Source: ChocPot-Mid sp043804925 (GTDB lineage Bacteria > Bacteroidota > Ignavibacteria > Kapaibacteriales > UBA2268). Taken from it: DNA of 64,000 nt. Shown here in pieces: positions 62,401 through 64,000 of the stretch (the stretch's first letter is position 1; the number at the start of each line of letters is the position of its first letter). The notes beneath the pieces are model-generated. The model searched no databases. It had not been told where the DNA came from and was given only the letters and a program-made list of their open reading frames with translations. The stretch lies in contig JAZDIP010000017.1 of NCBI GenBank assembly GCA_043804925.1, positions 12,687 to 76,686 on the forward strand. Reading direction: 5' to 3'. A program made the translations under genes and the position numbers.

Positions 62401-62808
62401 ATGGAGCAGGAAAAGATATTAGATGTTGAAATTGTAACACCACAAATGGTAATTTATGAAGGCAAAGCTCAATCGGTTACAGTGCCGGGGAGTAAAGGTC
62501 CATTTCAGATATTAAATATGCACGCTCCAATTGTTTCCACTCTCGATGTCGGATTGACAAGGATTGTTGACGACAACAGCAATCTTCATTTGTTTGCAAC
62601 CGGAACCGGATTTACTGAAGTACACCGCAACAAAATATCAATACTTGTAGAAAGTGCTTTTGATTCTGCAGAATTAGACCTGGAAGAAATCAAAACTGAA
62701 TTGGCAAATGCAAAAGAACTATATCACAACAATAAAACAGCCGAGTTTGAGATGGCTGTGCTCGAACTTGAAAATAAACTGAAGGCGGCGGAGAAAGTAA
62801 GAAATTAA
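62401..62808 (+). CDS. atpC: ATP synthase F1 subunit epsilon
   Basis: A 135-residue epsilon subunit. The N-terminal beta sandwich is clear (EIVTPQMVIYEGKAQSVTVPGSKGPFQILNMHAPIVSTL) and the C-terminal two-helix part follows (ELDLEEIKTELANAKELYHNN). GAGGAATAA directly precedes the ATG. Belongs functionally with atpD; the spacing is wider than usual because of inserted repeats. Confidence 0.95.
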   Translation: MEQEKILDVEIVTPQMVIYEGKAQSVTVPGSKGPFQILNMHAPIVSTLDVGLTRIVDDNSNLHLFATGTGFTEVHRNKISILVESAFDSAELDLEEIKTELANAKELYHNNKTAEFEMAVLELENKLKAAEKVRN

Positions 62809-63006
62809 ATTTCGGGAGAAGGGAGAAGGGAGAAAATAGGTGAAATCAGGGGTGAAATTCATTGATTTTGTAATTCGTTATCATTCAAGTAATTATCGGG
62901 TTTGAAAAAGTTAGTTTCACCAAATTCACCGCAGTTTTGAGCTTTTGTTTTCGGTTATCCGTTTTCGGTTGTCTGAACTGGGATTTTGAGATTTATATGA
63001 CTTTTT
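62809..63006. repeat. Repeat words after atpC
   Basis: GGGAGAAGGGAGAAGGGAG words right after the stop, a single degenerate TCGGTTATCCGTTTTCGG (relative of the heptamer at 25917), and otherwise plain sequence up to the long composite repeat at 63007. Confidence 0.6.
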
Positions 63007-63190
63007 CGTGAAAACGTGAAACGTAAAACGTGAAACGTAAAACGAAAGACAATTACACAGAGATACTCTGAGAATTCACAGAGCTAAACGGAGAATTTAC
63101 CGACCTATCATTTTGCAAAGAACGAGATGGACGAAATTACGAGATTGATGCGAAATATAATTTATTTTATTTTAAAAAGGTTTTTGTTTT
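63007..63190 (+). repeat. Long composite repeat, copy 2 (partner at 5542-5711)
   Basis: GTGAAACGTAAAACG words, AATTACACAGAGATACTC words, TTTGCAAAGAAC, TGGACGAAATTACGAG and AATTTATTTTATTTT. The plus strand here matches the minus strand of 5542-5711 over its length. On the minus strand it begins 5 bases past the stop at 63195. Confidence 0.75.
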
Positions 63191-63194
63191 ATTT

Positions 63195-63776
63195 TCATTT
63201 TATAGAATAGTGGATTTTTTTTACTTTTTTAATTGCTATTCTTTTTAAATCATCATTTTCAGAACTAAAACCATTATAAAATGCATTAATAAAATTTGAT
63301 TTTATCACAACCAATTTATTTGAATTAATATTTTTATTTAACTCAACAAAAATTCCAGTATACCCGGTAGTAATAATAGCCCTTGGTGGCATTCGGAAAA
63401 TATTTTGCTCACAGAATTCTTTTTTTACAAATTTAGCCAGCTTATTTAATTTATTTACATCCTCCTCTGAATTATTAATATCAACTATAACATCAAGATT
63501 AACAGTAGAACTTTTTACCTGAATTAAAATTATATGGTAGAACTGTTTATAATTTCTTATACCCCAGATATCAGCTGGTGTTTTTGAATGATATGATGCA
63601 GTTAGATAATCTTTTCCTTTTAAAAAATCACTAACATGTTTTTCTGAATAGTTCGCAGAAAAATGACGAACATCAGCTAACCGAGTTGATTCCAGTATTG
63701 GCTTTTGAAATTTTTTGGCAACTTCATTTACCCAATCTTTGAATAAGAAACCATTATAACTTTCAATGTTTTTCAT
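63195..63776 (-). CDS. Hypothetical protein with a possible PD-(D/E)XK nuclease core
   Basis: A 193-residue protein. I start at ATG 63776 (MKNIESYNGFLF) because GGGAGG lies 5 bases upstream; an earlier in-frame ATG has no such site. SYHSKTPADIWGIRNYKQFYHIILIQVKSS gives D...(I/L)QxK with hydrophobic strands, like the metal site of Holliday-junction-resolvase-type nucleases, but the usual glutamate is Q. The rest is unassigned. The gene lies between a repeat and an IS1-type transposase end, which suggests an accessory origin. Confidence 0.55.
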   Translation of the reverse strand: MKNIESYNGFLFKDWVNEVAKKFQKPILESTRLADVRHFSANYSEKHVSDFLKGKDYLTASYHSKTPADIWGIRNYKQFYHIILIQVKSSTVNLDVIVDINNSEEDVNKLNKLAKFVKKEFCEQNIFRMPPRAIITTGYTGIFVELNKNINSNKLVVIKSNFINAFYNGFSSENDDLKRIAIKKVKKIHYSIK

Positions 63777-63866
63777 AATGCCTCCCGAATTTTTTAACAA
63801 AAATATTTAAAGAAAAAACAATTATTTACATCTATTAAAAAAGCTCAACAAAAAAATATGGCATTG

Positions 63867-63998
63867 CTAACATAGTATAGACATATTATTATTTAAATAC
63901 CACATTGCTAATATCAAAGTATATTTTAACATCTCAATTGATTTTGTATAACATTTACTTCTTCTTCTCAATCTAGCACAAAAGTGTCTCAACCTACT
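63867..63998 (-). mobile_element. C-terminal fragment of an IS1-family-like transposase (runs off right edge)
   Basis: The minus strand is open from the right edge for 43 codons to a TAG at 63867-63869. The peptide SRLRHFCARLRRRSKCYTKS followed by IEMLKYTLILAMWYLN has the N/S-RLRHxxARLxRKTxCYSKSxEM ending typical of IS1-group InsB transposases. No terminal inverted repeat could be recognised in 63780-63866. Confidence 0.6.
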
Positions 63999-64000
63999 AT

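Overview
The window is an AT-rich bacterial chromosome segment from the Bacteroidota/Chlorobiota/Ignavibacteriota (FCB) group. The evidence is several large secreted proteins with C-terminal type IX secretion (type A) sorting domains, lipoproteins with short hydrophobic signal peptides, a FadL-type outer-membrane protein, DUF3078 and GIN-domain proteins, an LpxH-like lipid A hydrolase, ClpC, and an isolated atpD-atpC pair. No species can be named. Housekeeping genes are interleaved with secreted and lipoprotein genes, and there is no phage, large island or CRISPR array.

Layout. 1-5.5 kb: a truncated edge gene, a LOG-like nucleotide hydrolase, a J-domain gene broken by a repeat, a rhodanese, a sigma-54 activator and a VapBC-like module followed by a fused lipoprotein. 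6-18 kb: a secreted GxDDxY-repeat protein, rfbA, plsY, a rhomboid protease, two secreted beta-rich proteins, an asparaginase-family hydrolase, a TraB-like lipoprotein and an SDR. 18-26 kb: a nuclease-like DUF5655 protein, tRNA-Ser(GCU), clpC, a DUF3078 protein, and a small cassette (secreted peptide, propeller lipoprotein, thioredoxin-like lipoprotein). 26-36.7 kb: an MBL-fold hydrolase, dnaX, a peroxiredoxin, a TatD/outer-membrane fusion, FadL, lpxH, coaX and a glycosyltransferase. 36.7-43.5 kb: a cysteine-less TlpA-like lipoprotein, an FKBP lipoprotein facing a LolC/E-like permease that carries its own FKBP-like insert, a GIN-domain lipoprotein, and purE. 43.5-54.5 kb: a WD40/T9SS protein, a second VapBC lodged beside a duplicated leuD 3' end, leuD and leuC, a MNT/HepT pair, a DUF4153-like membrane protein and a C39-like secreted protein. 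54.8-64 kb: a GLUG-repeat protein, a glycosyltransferase, an amino-acid permease, atpD and atpC, a PD-(D/E)XK-like protein, and the 3' end of an IS1-like transposase at the right edge.

The most unusual property is a vocabulary of short word-like repeat modules (TTAATTG, ATTACGA, AGACGGC, GAAACGT, ACACAGAG, TAGAAAA, GGTTATC and GTCATTCC types). They fill most intergenic gaps and are strung together in different combinations. At many genes the module begins exactly at the TAA stop codon, and modules also sit inside genes: one breaks a J-domain gene and a four-module string lies in frame inside dnaX. A composite of about 170 bp occurs at both ends of the window, each time just downstream of a gene and in the same relative orientation. 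Other candidates for new biology are the FKBP domain inside a LolC/E-type permease, the TatD/outer-membrane fusion with an apparent internal start, and the A9 slippage site in dnaX.
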